In this document: in pieces, positions 11,790 through 24,659 of the stretch | Numbering within the stretch: the stretch's first letter is position 1 | Layout: each line of letters starts with the position of its first letter | Origin: Onthophagus taurus | Lineage: Eukaryota; Arthropoda; Insecta; Coleoptera; Scarabaeidae | Direction of reading: 5' to 3' | Length of the DNA: 64,000 bases | Assembly: GCF_036711975.1 (NCBI RefSeq) | Contig: NC_091966.1 | Span: 9,679,501 to 9,743,500 of the forward strand | The notes under the pieces: generated by a model | The model's input: only the letters and a program-made list of their open reading frames with translations | What the model was told of the DNA's origin: nothing | Database searches by the model: none | Program-made: the position numbers and the translations under genes

Positions 11790-13850
11790 ATTAATTGTTA
11801 CTAAAAAAGCCAATTTGATGAATTTAAAAGGAGATTTATCAAAAACTATAATAAATACGATAAAAACCAATTCGTTACTCTCAATTTATAACTTATTTTT
11901 CTACAAAAAAAAACGATTTTGAAGGTTCTAAAAAAATAACTCAGACAAACTGAGAGATGAAGGAAAAAGTTAATTTAAAATAAAGAACAATTTTTTATGG
12001 TTTTATGCATCTTGCTTATTAATAATCACCTATATAATAAAACGGGTGATTTCATTAAGTGGAAGAATCATTTCTAAATCGATTGATAAGAATAAAATTT
12101 TTTGATATCTTCCTTTGTTCCTGAGATATTTCTCATAAACGTGTTAATTTTTACTAAAAAAGCTATAATGATGAATTTAAAAGGGGATATTTCAAAAACT
12201 ACAATAAATACGAGAAAAACCCATTCTTTATTTTCGATCTTAAATTTATTTTTCTACCAGAAAACAATTTTAGAGGTTCCGAAAAAATAACTCTAACGAA
12301 ATGACTGATGATGAAAAAATGTTAATTTAGAAAAAATGCCACTTTTTATGCTTTTACGCATCTTGCTTATTAATAATCAGTGATATAACAAAACGTGTGA
12401 TTTGATTAAGTAGAAAAATCATTTCTAAATCGATTAATAAGAATAAAATTTTTTGATATCTGCCTTCGTTCTTGAGATATTTCTTATAAAAATTTAAATT
12501 TTTACTAAAAAAGCCAAATTGATTAATTTAAAAGGGGATATCTCAAAAACTACAATAAAAACCCATACATTATTTTCGATTTTAAATTTGTTTTTCTAGC
12601 AGAAGACGATTTTATAGGTTCTGAAAAAATAACCCCGACGAACTCAGATGAAGCAAAAAAAGTTAATTTAAAAAAATCGCATTTTTTAAGCTTTTACACA
12701 TCGTGCTTATTAATAATCACCGATTTAACAAAACGGGTGATTTCATTAAGTGGAAGAATCATTTCTAAATCGATTGATAAGAATAAAATTTTTTGATATC
12801 TTCCTTTGTTCTTGAGATATTTCTCATAAACCTGTTAATTTTTACTAAAAAAGCTATAATGATGAATTTAAAAGGGGATATCTCAAAAACTACAATAAAT
12901 ACGATAAAAACCCATTCTTTATTTTCGATCTTAAATTTATTTTTCTACCAGAAAACAATTTTAGAGGTTCCGGAAAAATAACCCTAACGAAATGACTGAT
13001 GATGAAAAAATGTTAATTTAGAAAAAATGCCACTTTTTATGTTTTTATGCATCTTGCTTATTAATAATCAGTGATATAACAAAACGTGTGATTTGATTAA
13101 GTAGAAAAATCATTTCTAAATCGATTAATAAGAATACAATTTTTTGATATCTGTCTTCGTTCTTGAGATATTTCTTATAAAAATCTAAATTTTTACTAAA
13201 AAAGCCAAATTGATTGATTTAAAAGGAGATATCTCAAAAACTACAATAAATACAATAAAAACCCATTCTTTATTTTCGATTTTAAATTTGTTTTTCTACC
13301 AGAAAACGATTTTATGGATTCTGAAAAAATAACCCCGACGAACTCAGAGATGAAAGAAAAAAGTTAATTTAAAAAAATCGCATTTTTTAAGCTTTTACAC
13401 ATCGTGCTTATTAATAATCACCGATTTAACAAAACGGGTGATTTCATTAAGTGGAAAAATCATTTCCAAATCGATTGATAAGAATAAAATTTTTTGATAT
13501 CTTCCTTTGTTCTTGAGATATTTCTCATAAACGTGTTAATTTTTACTAAAAAAGCTATAATGGTGAATTTAAAAGGGGATATCTCAAAAACTACAATAAA
13601 TACGATAAAAACCCATTCTTTATTTTCGATGTTAAATTTATTTCTCTACCAGAAAACAATTTTAAAGGTTTCGAAAAAATAACCCTAACGAAATTACTGA
13701 TGATGAAAAAATGTTAATTTAGACAAAATGCCACTTTTTATGCATCTTGCTTATTAATAATCAGCGATATAACAAAACGTGTGATTTCATTAAGTAGAAA
13801 AATCATTTCTAAATCGATTAATACGAATAAAATTTTTTGGTATTTACCTT
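11790..13850. repeat. AT-rich satellite array, about 347 bp units with A/B higher-order pattern
   Basis: Units can be phased on the phrase TTGCTTATTAATAATCA (or GTGCTTATTAATAATCA), whose copies start at about 12,011, 12,362, 12,702, 13,053, 13,403 and 13,746. That gives spacings of 351, 340, 351, 350 and 343 bp, with a partial copy at the left edge. Alternate units differ consistently: one type reads AAAACGGGTGATTTCATTAAGTGG and is marked by GCTATAATGATGAATTT, the other reads AAAACGTGTGATTTGATTAAGTAG and is marked by GCCAAATTGATT. Units two apart are far more alike than neighbours, so the true repeat is a dimer of about 695 bp. Three near-identical 62-codon open frames (12,102, 12,793 and 13,494) are by-products of the dimer, not genes. 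The array lies between TSC1 and the monooxygenase gene, and I saw no terminal repeats around it. Confidence 0.92.
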
Positions 13851-14625
13851 TTCGATAATCACATAAAAAGCGCAAAAATACTGAAAACATTTACGCAAAA
13901 TGTTTCATAAGATGTTTCATTTCTCAATTTCATTGAGATCTGTTGGCAAATATTTTCATTCTATACATTTGATATTATAATTTGTTGTACAATGTTGTAA
14001 ATTAAAAATTTTATTTGAAATTTATGTGAAATTAAGATTAATTTTTAATTATCCCCTTGCACAAATTAGTAGTAATTGCAGGAAATTTACCTCAAGATTA
14101 GATTAGAAATTGCTTCATATTACAGGATTTCCTTCACCTTATTACCAACTTCATCACTTTCCTGGCGAATCGTTGGTATTCGCAGTACTATTCCGCTCAA
14201 TATTTATTCCATCGAGCACAATGGAATGGAATTTAATTTGGCAAAACGGTTTATCCGTTTATATCACGAAATTCTTTCGCACATACCGCTAAAAATTATC
14301 AAGAACTATTTTTTATTAAATTTTGAATGTTATAATTAATTACATTTCATTGTTTCAAAATGTTTAAGACCAACAAATGTGCCTATATTTTTTACAAAAT
14401 TTCGGAAATCGGAACAAAATATATTAACAAATCTACATAATGATTTGAAAAACAATTATAATTTTGTAAAAAATGGTTTAAAAGAAAACGCTCATAAAAT
14501 TTCATTATTAAAAGTAAAATTTAAACCATTATTCAAACTTAATGATCTGGACGCAAGCGCGATTTTGAACCTATAAAACCAGGTCCCCATTTGAAGTTCT
14601 TAGCCAGTTCGTTCTTACTCTCAAG
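13851..14625. other. Intergenic region upstream of the monooxygenase gene
   Basis: AT-rich sequence between the satellite and the next gene. Two overlapping open frames at 14,076-14,339 show no recognisable protein and change frame without splice sites. The last 50 bp before 14,626 (a C/T-rich stretch with CAGTTCGTTCTTACTC) are probably the promoter-proximal leader of the downstream gene. Confidence 0.4.
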
Positions 14626-16941
14626 ATGAAAATTATCCTCTCTATACTCCTTCTATTTATTACAAAATGTTTTCTCGGTTAATATATATTCTAAAGCAAA
14701 TTATTAAAATTATTATTACCAATATACATTCTTATTAATTATTTTAGGAGCTACCGAAAAAGTATTTCACGTTCCTCTCGATCAAAATAGTTCAATAACA
14801 ATGAGTTGGCAAGTTAATTACGAAAAAGAGCTAGTAATCTTCGAAATACATCTACCGAGTGATTTCGGGTGGTTCGCGTTTGGTTTTTCTGATTACGGCG
14901 AACCATTTCCGGCTGATTATTGCATCTTGTATCACGATTGGAAACAAAAATTGCACTTTCAAGACACTTACGCGAACGATAACGGAGTTCTAGTATTGGA
15001 CAGTCAACAAAACTGCAATAATTTTCGCATAAAGCCTTACAAAGCAATAACCAAATTTACTTTTCAACGAAAATTTGATACTTGCGATTTCGAAGATTAC
15101 TTAATTGAAGATGGGACGACGCATATTGTTTGGTCCAGAGGGAAAGGTCCTTTATATAAAGCGTCTGGTTTGAATATTTCAACTCATGATAGTTCGATGA
15201 CTCGAGTACAATTATTAAAAAATCTTAATTTAGAATTCGGAAATGAAGATATTGAAAGAAATGTGTACGCTTTGGACATTTTAAGTGATAAAGTTCAAGT
15301 TCCCGATCGTGAAACAACTTATTGGTGTCATGTTCATAAATTGCCAGAAATTTTTGAAGAGAAACATCACGTTTATCGATATGAGTCGCATATTCAGAAA
15401 GAAAATGAAGGAATTGTCCATCACATGGAAATTTTTCACTGCATAGCTCCAGCGAATGAAGATATTCCTTTTTACGTTGGGGACTGTTTTGGATTGAAAA
15501 GGCCAAATTCTACGCAAGTATGTAAAAGGGTTATAGCTGCTTGGGCTATGGGAGCAACAATGTTTTATTACCCAAAAGTAAGTCGAATTTGTTTCTTTTT
15601 TAATTTTAATTGAATCATGTTATTACGGAAAGGAGGCTGGTTTGCCTATTGGAGGATCTAATTTTAATAAATATATCATGCTTGAAATTCATTACAATAA
15701 TCCTATGCTACAAAAAGGTAGGTTTATAAATACTGTGAGATTCAAATTGATTGTGATTTAATGTTTTGATCAAATTAGAAGTTCTTTGCCAAAATATTAG
15801 TAATACTTATTCTGATTTAAAAGTAATAGCCATAACTTATTATTAAATTCTGTTGAGTATTGGTCATATAGATTATGCTGGAATTCTGCTATAGCTATAT
15901 GAAGATCATGCATGAAAACATATCTTCAAATGAACTTTGAAACAATAATTTGCATCACAATAATTTTGAATCTCTTGATATTAACAAAACTTATATTTCT
16001 TTCACTAATTATTTTTAGGAATTATTGATAGTAGTGGAATAAGATTTTATTATTCACCAAAATTACGTCGATACGATGCAGGAATAATCGAACTTGGATT
16101 GGAATATACAGATAAAATGGCTATACCTCCACATTTAAACTCATTTGCACTTACTGGTTATTGTGTTAGTGAATGTACGGCTATAGTAAGCCTTATTTTA
16201 TCAATTAAATCAATTTTTGGATTGATACCTTTTTATGCAGAGTCTTCCACCCGATGGTATCAACGTTTTTGGTTCCCAACTTCATACCCATTTAACCGGA
16301 ACTAAGGTTTGGACGAGACACATTCGAGATGGGTATGAATTAATGGAATTAAATAGAGATAATCACTATAGTACGCACTTTCAAGAAATAAGAAGATTGA
16401 AAAGAGCGGTTAAAATTCTTCCGGTAAGTTGATTTTTTTACATCAATCTTTCTAAAGTTTCCTTTTGAAGGGTGATGCTTTAATAACAACATGCGAATAT
16501 CAAACTTTGGATAGGACGAATATAACTTTAGGTGGATTCTCGATAAGCGACGAAATGTGCGTTAATTATATTCATTATTTTCCTGCGACGACTTTGGAAG
16601 TTTGCAAAAGTGCTATTAGTGATCAAGCTTTGAGCACATTTTTTGAATACATGCGATCGTAAGTGTTGTATACTTGTATGTGTAGTGATACATGAGTCGT
16701 ATTTTTATTAATTTTTAGGTGGGAATATCAAAATATAGTTAATGGAGGTTCAATTTCTTCAAATTATAACTCAATCGAATGGAATCCGATGCGTGTTGAG
16801 CTTTTAAAAGAAGTTTACAAAGAAGCTCCACTAAGTATGCAATGTAACATGTCTTCAGGAGACCGTTTCCCAGGTTACTGGGAAAGTACGCCTTTAACAC
16901 ATATTAAAATTCCTCTTCCACCTCCAAAAAGAAGATGTTAA
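14626..16941 (+). CDS. DBH-like copper monooxygenase (MOXD1 family)
   Basis: A member of the type II copper monooxygenases (dopamine beta-hydroxylase, tyramine beta-hydroxylase, MOXD1), which hydroxylate a substrate using ascorbate and O2 in the secretory pathway. Seven exons: 14626-14677, 14748-15577, 15633-15717, 16019-16185, 16241-16423, 16471-16658 and 16719-16941; phases agree and give 575 residues. Exon 1 encodes a signal peptide (MKIILSILLLFITKCFLG). Residues about 30-160 form a DOMON domain (GWFAFGFSDYGEP). The CuM/CuH site has HH in EEKHHVYRYES (about 224) and VHHMEIFHC (about 242). The second copper site has HTHLTG (about 390) and the Met in DEMCVNYIHYFP (about 467). All expected copper ligands that I can place are present, so it is probably active. 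No C-terminal membrane anchor is seen. The substrate cannot be told from sequence; Drosophila olf413-type genes are the likely relatives. An AATAAA lies near 16,997. Confidence 0.93.
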
Positions 16942-17196
16942 GAACGCAAACTATCTGAATAATTAGTCAAAAAATGTAATGTAATATAAAATCTGAAATA
17001 AATAAATAGATGGGTTATAAATTGAATATTTATATTAATTAACCTAAATTGTTTTGAATAAAACGTTTTTTTATTGAAAAGTTTTCTTTATTAATAGAAA
17101 CTTTATTCCTTAATCTTAGGTAATAAAAATGATAGAAATCAAACATCTTAATCATTAGACAATAATATATATAATATAAATTACGAATAGGCCATC

Positions 17197-20100
17197 TCAT
17201 TTACTTCGAATTGAATCGCTTCTTCTATAAAAGAGGAGATACGGAACGCGAGTTCCGTGCGGTTTTAACACTTGTTCTTCAGCAACCGGTTTCACTGACA
17301 CATCATCATAACGTAACCAACGAGCATATCCCACGTGGTAAGCATCCGTTAAGTAATGACCTTTACTCGCCTCCTTTCCATCATGATATACTACCGCAAA
17401 TAATTTGTATTGCTTTTCTTTTGAAGAATAATTTGTTTTTGATGACAACAGTTCTAAAATAAATTACATTATCATTTACTTTAACATGTAACCTTACAGC
17501 AGTAAACTTACTAGAATCCAATTTTAAGTCAATTGGAAACTCCAATGCCTTAATAATCTTTGTACATCCATCCAATTTATAATCAAAACATTTTAAATGC
17601 AAAACAAGAACGTAAGGCAACTCTTCAATCGTAACTTGTTGCCAAGCTTCAACTTCTTTGTTTGTTTTTGAAGAGGTAACCCCTTCCAATTGGTTTTTGC
17701 AAACCAAAGCTTCTAAGGCATCTCGGACAGTAGTTACTTTCTAAAATAATAACAAAAAAATCAATACAACTTTATTAAATGAATAAATCAAAAAATTACT
17801 TCAATATTAAGTTGTAGTGTAAAAAATGGTTGAATATTATCTGTACACTTATCCCCTGCTCTGTGTAACCTAGACCGTAGATGTCCGCTAAATATGTCGC
17901 TTAAAGGTGTTTGAACGACATCGATGCGTCTCGTCACGCATCCTTTATTTTTCGGCCCCATCACCTGCCATTCCTTGCTATCAGCGGCGTCATCCATAGT
18001 CACCTCCTCCATAACCGATTTAGTCCTTTGCTTTCCCACCAATTTCATCAATTCCAACATTTCATCATTTAAACCGTTTAATAAGCAACCCAAAAACTCC
18101 TCAGCGTCTTCTTGGCGCCCCTCCACCACAAACGTGTCAGAACGCATCCCGTTCAACATCTTATAAATGTACCCAGGTTCGAAAGGGACGTCGGAATTAA
18201 TAATAGAATTCGGGTCTTGTTTAACATTTTTATCGACGCGCCTCGAAACCCGTTGAGCAGCCGGTAAATGTTGGAATTCTTTTACAAACTTTGCCCTATA
18301 CAAAAGAAAGAAATGAGTTCTTCAACTGAATATTAATAAAAATATTGCTACTTACATATTGTCAATAACCGGGATATGTTTCCTTTTGGCGTTTGTTGTT
18401 ATTAGATCAGCAACTTTGATAAGTAAGTTGTAAACTGGTGGACATGCCAGTAATGCTTGAAGGATGGAATTTATATAGCAATAATTGCTGCGATTTATTA
18501 AGCCGCGGGGCTGTAGACTGATTGTTTTATGGTCAATTATATGAGTAGAAAGAAACTCTAAAAAAAAGAAATGTTTAAATCAGTAATGCTTTACATATGA
18601 GTTTGATTAAAAATTGTGTGTCCTCGTGGTTTATTTAATACGTAAGTATATGTAACGTTGACGTAAAAGTTAGTAATAGTCAAAACTAAAACAGTGTCTC
18701 AATAAACATATTGACTTTTATATCTTAGTCAAACTCCACCTGAGGCACTTTGTTGAGTGGATTGAGTAGCCCAGCAGGTGTCATTGCCGGTCCTAAGCCA
18801 GGATAAAGGTCAGGTCAGCTCCCTACTTAGGGTAAAAACCAAATTTAGTTCATAGAACCACAAGCCAACCTCGCAATTTGATTGATGGAAAGATGACGAC
18901 AACGTCGCGAAAATGGACTAAGATTTGGAATCAAAATAAACTTAGAGTTGAAACTTAAAACATGATGTCCTGGAACGCAAAGGACCAGGATATCTTAGAA
19001 GAGTTAAAGAGAACAAAATAGAGAGAAATTTATGCACTAGACATAAGCAAAGAAACAGAAAGATTTTATAAAGAACTGCAGACACTGGTGGACAAAATAG
19101 GAGAAGATCGTGATTATGGGAGACCTAAATGACGAATTACTGAAAATGTTCTATACAAACTATAACATGAGAATTAACGAGACTTTCTTTAAGCATGACA
19201 TGAAGGACAAATATACATGGTAGAATACAAAACTGCAATAGTCGGTATTAGACTACATTATTACTAATAGAGAAGTCATCCTTCAAACAATATTGGACGT
19301 AAGAACCTTAAATGGTGCTAACTCTGGAAGCGATCATAAGCTGGTAAAGTGAGACTAAAAATGCCTAAGGTCTCGAAGTCTAAATCGCAAATGATTAGCA
19401 AATTCAACGTTGAATCACTAGAAGCCACAAGGACATAATATCTATATGAAGGTCGCTTAAACCAGAAAGAACCATTTAATAGTCAAGATACTCAGAATGG
19501 AAAACAGTTAAAAATAATATATTAGACGCCGCCGTGGAGTCAATAGGAGAGAGACAGATAAATGTCAATACAAACAATAGAAGGGTTTGGTTCAAGTAAA
19601 GAAACTAGCTAAATAAGTGAAAAATGGAAACTGGTACAACTACCGAAGAGAATGAAATAAGGTAAATGCAAATATGATATGAGAACAACACGATAGAAAA
19701 CACCTTAAGACCCATAAGAATAGGAGAAGCCCTGGACCAGATGAAATCACCAACGTGATACTTAAATACGCAGGAAAAAAATTATAGAATGAGTTATTAA
19801 CCCTATTTAAGAATACCATTGAAGAACAAAAAATACCGAATGAGTGGAAGAATAGTGCAACGATAGAAATTTTGAAGAGAAGACAGAAGACACAGGCAGA
19901 AAACTATCGAGAAATAACACTGCTTAACAGTATTTTCAAAGTATTCACAAAATAGATCCACTTCTGCCGCAATATGTTGTCAAAATATATATCAATATGT
20001 TGTACGAAAATGCTTAGGATTTAATAAACTTGCGTACATATGCTTTGTCGATATGACAAAGGCTTTTGGCAGAGTGTGCTTAAAGGATGTATTAGAAATA

Positions 20101-23100
20101 ATGAAAACAGAAAGTCTAACGAATAAACAAATTAACCTAATATACAACATTAACAACCACAAAACAGATCAGAGGAGGACATATGACAGCAAATGATATA
20201 TATGTAAACACAAGCATTAGACAAGGCGACTCACTTAGCCCCTTCATATTTAATATGATAATGGGTAAAATAATAAAAAAAAACTTTCCCAGAAGAACTG
20301 AAATCAAAATGGGAAACACATTCTTGACGCATTTCGCATTCTCTTTAGCGAAGTGAGAGAGCACAAGTCACAAAAGTCACACTTGTGGCGGGAGAACAAA
20401 TACAAATGTGTAAAAATAAAAACGACGGCAGAAGAGACAAAGAACCAAAAGATGAGAGTAATAGAAATAAAAATGTTAAGATCTATATTACATGTTACAC
20501 TACGCGAGAAACAAAGCAACACCTCCATTAGAGGAAGATTTAACCTATATTATGTAGTGAAATGGACAAAAACCGGAAAAAAGAATAAAACCAAAAACAC
20601 GAGGTTTGACAAACAGGGAATTGTCCCTAGTCGAAAGTAGAAGAAGAAGAGAGCAAACAATAAAAGTGTGTCGAATTTCGGGTTGCCAGAAAGCAAAATC
20701 AAGATATATAATACCTACCCACTTATTTCAAGAATGATTATTTGGCATTTACTTTACTGGTAGTTCATGAATCAGAGAATTTGTAAATTTTTCTCATTAA
20801 TAAAATGTCACCTATAATCCCACACAACACATTCATTCGTTGGTAATTTATTTGACATTACCAATAAGGATTTTCTTCTGATTAGTAATGCATATTTGCG
20901 CCCAATGACAAATATTGATGTAAAGTGTGAAGCTTTTAATGTAAAGATACACTGCGTTGGGATGCAGCAGAACTACGAAAAATAGCGCGAGAAGAAATTC
21001 ATGCATTATTCCAAACAGCAGCAAAAATAGTGCCGCATTTTTCGCTGCTGAAGATCTCCAGTCTTGGCACATTATTTTACAATAGGATAAAGTGATGTAC
21101 AAGATGGGATATTTCTGTAGGGAAATCATTCTTTGTATAAATTTCTTCACCCTTCATATGATAAAAGTTTTATTTGAAACTTTTTTAGATAAAATTGATG
21201 GTTTAAGCTATTAGATCGTCTTAATTTAAATGCCTCACCCGGTATAACCAAATTAATCATATTGCTTGATCCATAATAATATACATCACCGTCGTAATAA
21301 TTTTAAGTGTGCAATTTTTGTTTAAACTTTTAACAATTTGTGAGTTAAATATTACGTAATAGAAGAAATTCAAGAGAAATATAATATAGTCTAAATTATT
21401 GTTGCATTTTACAACAATTCTCCAAATAGTATCTATACTACATTTTCTTGTAAACCAGGTTGTCAAAAAATTAAACGAAACATGAAACAAAATTTTTTGC
21501 TTTTAAAATAAAAATTAATTCTATAGAAACATAGGGTAGAACTGCTTAGCTGTCCCATTTAGTGAGTGACTCCATCCATACCTCAACAATTATTTAGTAA
21601 ATAAACAAACTTTATTGAAATTCCTGTCATGGAACTGTTTAGTGAGATATCAAACCAGTAAATGGTTTTCAAATCTTATGAGATCTATGCATGACATCAC
21701 ATGCATGTACAACCTATATTGGTCTTTGGCACTTCTTTATATTTTTGAATCATTACTGCAAATAAACGGATATGTAAATATTAAAAATTGTTTCAACAAA
21801 ATGTTATTATCATGACAAAATGATTTTTCACATCATTAAAAGAATGACAGTTTCTCAATAACTCAACTTAATCTTTCATTAATGAAGCGTCTATAATTTT
21901 ATGACATAGTTTTTCCTTCTGATAAACGATAGTTACCATAATTACAGCGGTTTTAAGCGCTCTCAAAGGCTAAGAGCTGGATTTATCTATCAGATACATT
22001 TATCAAGGGATGTTAAAAGTGGCCCTGAAGGGATTGGAATACTGAAAACCATGTAAGCTTTAAATATGAGAAGTTATTTTGTTGACATAAATTGCAATCT
22101 ATCATTTATTTGCCATCTCCCTACTTCTATCATTAGTAACTTTCTTTTAGTTTAAATCATCTATCAAATTTATAAAAACACCAACTCATAATCAAACTTG
22201 AAAACATTAATCATAATTTGTTTATAAGTGTAACATTATCATTTTCATATTTTTTTATAACAATATATTGGGTTTCATCATAATAATGCTTCTAATTGAT
22301 TAGAAACTCGTTATAATCTCTCAGATTAAATAATATACTCACATTTCATTGGATTTGTTTACATTCTTACACATGGAGAAATAAAAAGTTTTAAATTGGT
22401 CAGAAATGTGAAACTGTATGTGTGAAAAGTCTATAACACTTCATGGGCTTTTGAAATTTTTACTAACCTCCTATTCTATGATAAACTGGATCGTCATATC
22501 TATACTTCATATCATCATTGACACAACTTCTCTCGTCCATATGATTATTTACATCAACGTTCTGTACATTAACCTTTACATTGACCATCTTTAAAGATTC
22601 ATCACCATTTTCCACATTTTCATGAGTCTTATTTGGCTGAAATAAACTAGCCCATAATTTTTTAACTGGTGGTTTTGACACAACATCCTCCTTCTCTTCA
22701 ACCTTCGTCCCATTCTGTGTGTTTACATCTTCTTCAACCTCAACACCACCCTCTTCTAAACCACCACTTCCATAATCTTGATTTTGAATGTATTGATTTT
22801 GAGATGTAAATGTTGTCGTATGGTTTGTTGTGAATCCATAACTTTGAACAATGATGGGCGAAACTGGTTGTGAAGTTACTGTTATATGTGCAGGAATCCC
22901 TGGACTATGGGGATATGGATAAACTTGTGAATAATGGGGAACTGCTGTGGCGCTTGTTGAAATTGGTTGGTAACATGTCACTGAGTATTGGGAGTATATG
23001 GGTTGTTGGTGAGATGGAATTAATGGGACTGTCTGTGGGATTATTATGTTTGGAGGTGGGCCATTACATTGGGTTATGTTTGGGAGATGAGCGTTTATGT

Positions 23101-23657
23101 GAGGGGTATTTTGTGGCACTAAAATATAAGATAAATAATTATTAATAGCTTATAATTGAATTAATAATGGTTCTGACACATAACACTCTATGTACTTTAT
23201 AATTTTAAAAAATCCATTAAAGTTTGTTGATAATAACAATACACCAAAAATAGCAGAGATATACAGGCTTTTTTGAATACAATTTATTTCCCAAACTTTA
23301 ACGAAAAAGCGCACAGATCATTACTCATCCTAACCCTTCAATTATTCCCACAATTGTACACAACAATTGCATATTATTACATAATTTTTACCTGTACATT
23401 TGTTCTGTGCATGAAAAGATCGTTTCCATGGTACTTCCACTTTGGGGTTCCAAGCGTGTAACGAGTGAAGGATGCCGTTTTTTTCCTCTTCCCCGACGCC
23501 GGTTAAATCTAAGAACTCTATCTGAAAAGCGATTTTTTTTGGTTTCGAATTGCAACGCACGTCGCTTCGAAATGCTTACCGAGCCGATGTTATCCATTTC
23601 GGGCTCTTCTAGGTAGATTTTGAAATCATTTCGTAGTCGTGCAAACGAAAATCGCAC
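17197..23657 (-). CDS. USP10: Ubiquitin carboxyl-terminal hydrolase 10
   Basis: A USP-family deubiquitinase; in other animals USP10 acts with G3BP and on p53 and endosomal cargo. Exons in transcript order: 23657-23580, 23521-23392, 23118-22468, 18557-18356, 18295-17800, 17740-17512 and 17453-17197. Phases agree: 680 residues from the ATG at 23,657, or 660 from a second ATG at 23,597, and I cannot decide between them. The N-terminal third is low-complexity (Pro/Gln/Thr-rich) and ends in KKLWASLF, matching the KSWASLF block of vertebrate USP10. The catalytic domain begins [18 protein letters not shown], with the Cys box at about residue 313. It continues with [28 protein letters not shown] and VLVLHLKCF, and has the catalytic His in KGHYLTDAY (about 628) and RYDD near the end. 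The catalytic residues are intact. The 3.9 kb intron 18,558-22,467 contains a LINE. Confidence 0.95.
18740..20660 (+). mobile_element. Decayed LINE with endonuclease and RT remnants, GAA tail
   Basis: A GC-richer 5' leader (18,740-18,900) is followed by broken frames. They show an endonuclease end ([12 protein letters not shown] near 19,310), an RT entry region ([19 protein letters not shown] and [18 protein letters not shown] near 19,840-19,950), an RT palm stretch ([12 protein letters not shown] near 20,045) and [19 protein letters not shown] near 20,215. The 3' end is a short GAAGAAGAA tail at about 20,636. Many stops and deletions leave it inactive. It lies antisense to USP10 in its large intron. 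The order EN-RT without a visible RNase H, and the tail, suggest an RTE/CR1-like group; the clade is uncertain. Confidence 0.85.
20661..22460. other. Rest of the large USP10 intron
   Basis: AT-rich intron sequence. Minus-strand open stretches at 20,848-21,150 and 21,257-21,490 are hydrophobic by composition only, and none has a recognisable domain. I see no exon, RNA gene or delimited transposon. Confidence 0.4.
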
Positions 23658-24290
23658 GTAAATTTACCACCAGCGGCGGATTGGGGTTACGTTTATCCTC
23701 ACGTTGTCCCCGTGCACTGTCATTTGAAATGTCAAAATCCACTGCCGCTCGATCGATCACATTGGAATCTAGGGATTTTTTCGACTTGAATAATTAATGG
23801 CGACTTTCTAACAAAACTGTTTGTAAATTCCCGATTATTGTGTTTATTTCGATTATTTTTAGAACGTTAACATTATTTAAATATTTTTACGTATAACTTA
23901 ATTATTAAGAAAGAAATTAAATTTGTATATGTAAAATTGAACTTGATTTTAGGTTGGCAATACATACTCATCTATTTATGCATTGTCAAAAACAAGAATT
24001 TAATTTAAAATTATTTATTATTAATTGTTAAACATTTTATTGGATTTTTTATAAAATTTTATTTATTATTTGTATTGATTTACAATTTATGAATTATATT
24101 AACTAGTTCCTCTTCTTTAGATTAAATAGTTGTGTTAAACTACTGCTACTACCAAGGAAGTGTTGCATTAGGCACAGCGTTTTAAGCGCTCTTTTAAACC
24201 TTAAAACAATTCATGGCACTTATTTATTGAAAATGAACAACAACATATGGTACTGAGACGACAGTAGAAACAAAGAATACTAAACAAAGG
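23658..24290. other. USP10 upstream region
   Basis: The first 110 bp upstream of the outer USP10 start (to about 23,770) are GC-richer and presumably carry the USP10 promoter and 5' UTR on the minus strand. The remainder to 24,290 is AT-rich with no feature seen. Confidence 0.4.
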
Positions 24291-24299
24291 ATTAGGGTG

Positions 24300-24600
24300 A
24301 GATGAAAGTCTTGAGATCTGTTGAATGTGACATTTCAAGATAGGCAGACAACACCTCTACCAGAGAGAGATGTAACATACAGAATGTAGTAAAATGGACA
24401 AAAGTAAGAAAAAAAAAATGGAAAAAGCATGTGGAAAGAATGGATGAGAGGAGATTGGCCAGAATATGTATGTATGGACGACTGAAAAAAAAATGCCTAA
24501 TAGCCACAGAGCTTCTCCTCATCTGGAGTAAAGTCCAAACATAAGGCTTGATAAACAGGGATGCATTCCTAGTCAAAAGTAGAAGAAGAAGAACAACACC
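24300..24600 (+). mobile_element. LINE 3' end, same family as the USP10-intron LINE
   Basis: This 300 bp piece matches the last part of the LINE at 18,740-20,660. Both share an ACAACACCTC(C/T)A block followed by TAGTGAAATGGACAAAA or its close relative, then a TTGATAAACAGGG(A/T)-like stretch and CCTAGTC(G/A)AAAGTAGAAGAAGAAGA at the end. This copy keeps about 130 bp (KKWKKHVERMDERRLARICM) that the first copy has lost. It is a 5'-truncated insertion between USP10 and DBR1 and defines the 3' end of this family with a GAA-repeat tail. Confidence 0.8.
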
Positions 24601-24659
24601 AAAATATATACAATTAAAAATTAATACTCCTACAAATTTCTATATAACTGCAATAATTA

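Noticed and set aside
12102-13682. Three near-identical 62-codon open frames spaced about 695 bp apart
   Set aside because: They repeat with the satellite dimer, have no start context or protein-like composition, and are a by-product of the array.
11790-13850. Possible CRISPR-like regular repeats
   Set aside because: Units are about 347 bp with no short repeat/spacer structure, and the genome is that of an animal.
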